Program-made: the position numbers and the translations under genes
Notes under the pieces: generated by a model
Told to the model about the DNA's origin: nothing
Seen by the model: the letters and a program-made list of their open reading frames with translations, nothing else
Databases searched by the model: none
Shown here: one piece after another, positions 13,957 to 14,247 of the stretch
Position numbering within the stretch: the first letter of the stretch is position 1
Layout of the letters: each line of letters starts with the position of its first letter
Assembly (NCBI GenBank): GCA_038248955.1
Contig: JBBRWW010000071.1
Location: 1 to 14,247, forward strand
Direction of reading: 5' to 3'
Source: Lysobacter_K sp038248955
GTDB lineage: Bacteria > Pseudomonadota > Gammaproteobacteria > Xanthomonadales > Xanthomonadaceae
DNA length: 14,247 bases

Positions 13957-14247
13957 TCAGCTGGAAAGTTCGAGCGCCGCCAGGCCGTTGCGCAGGTCGG
14001 GTGCGAGCCACAGGTGCGAACCCAGCGGGGCGAGTCCGAGATCCGCGAAGCGCCGGCGGTAGAACGACGCCGGCCGGCGCTTGAAGCCGGCCGTGTCGCC
14101 ATCGATGCCGTCCTCGCGGCAGAACGTCTCCAGGAACGCCACGCCACCGCAGAGCTCGCCAATGCCGGCCAGGCCGCGTTCGAGTTCACGGCTTTCCAGG
14201 TAGTGCAGCACATCGCTGCAGACCAGCAGGTCGACCGGCGCGCAGGG
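13957..14247 (-). CDS. C-terminal part of a class I SAM-dependent methyltransferase
   Basis: The last 96 codons of a leftward gene whose 5' part lies beyond the window. The visible frame starts with PVDLLVCSDVLHYLESREL, which fits motif III of class I methyltransferases (strand 'DLLVCSDVL' followed by a helix), then GIGELCGGVAFLETFC, a strand typical of the following region, and an end rich in Arg and Leu. The SAM-binding glycine motif is not in view, so the substrate cannot be guessed. Any start codon inside the window (for example GTG at 14211) would cut the strand in the middle and is not believed. The stop TGA is followed by a likely terminator, so it is probably not transcribed into phaZ. 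Confidence 0.7.
   Translation of the reverse strand, partial: PCAPVDLLVCSDVLHYLESRELERGLAGIGELCGGVAFLETFCREDGIDGDTAGFKRRPASFYRRRFADLGLAPLGSHLWLAPDLRNGLAALELSS

Noticed and set aside
1..14247. CRISPR array, insertion sequence, tRNA, rRNA or prophage
   Set aside because: No regularly spaced repeats, transposase or integrase motifs, cloverleaf-like segments or rRNA sequence were seen anywhere in the window.

Overview
The window is about 14.2 kb of very GC-rich chromosomal DNA with closely packed genes. The gene set (DbpA, GspA/GspB, a class I-type PHA depolymerase, a DUF885 lipoprotein, a PadR/HAAS-sensor pair) suggests a gammaproteobacterium of the Xanthomonadaceae/Lysobacteraceae type, for example a Lysobacter or Luteimonas relative. 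That placement rests on protein character alone, not on a database search. I see no insertion sequence, prophage, CRISPR array, tRNA or rRNA, so this reads as core chromosome rather than an island.

Layout. At the left edge is the 3' part of dbpA (+), facing a DoxX-family membrane protein (-). DoxX is divergent from a small VOC/glyoxalase-fold protein (+). That gene converges on a two-gene unit read leftwards, gspA then gspB, which encodes the ExeA/ExeB-type envelope complex that helps place the type II secretin. Upstream of it lies an EamA/DMT transporter (-). A gene-free region of about 370 bp separates this from a second, divergent DMT transporter (+). Next come three leftward genes, each with its own spacer: a DUF885 lipoprotein with a putative metallopeptidase motif, a 96-residue acidic protein of unknown function, and a secreted cyclophilin-type peptidylprolyl isomerase. 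Divergent from the isomerase is a rightward operon: a PadR regulator overlapping by 14 nt a membrane protein with an N-terminal HAAS-like domain and a duplicated four-helix 'sensor' region. It ends at a strong bidirectional terminator shared with a leftward intracellular PHA depolymerase (phaZ). At the right edge is the C-terminal part of a SAM-dependent methyltransferase (-), cut by the window end.

How the genes fit together. Only two groups look functionally linked: gspA-gspB (secretin assembly; no other gsp genes are visible) and padR with its membrane partner (a likely ligand- or membrane-responsive switch that controls itself). The other genes look like independent housekeeping or accessory genes. 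No clearly undescribed system is evident. The best candidates for a closer look are the PadR/HAAS-sensor operon with its repeat-rich control region, the detached gspAB pair with a degenerate C39-like domain in GspA, and the unassigned 96-residue acidic protein.
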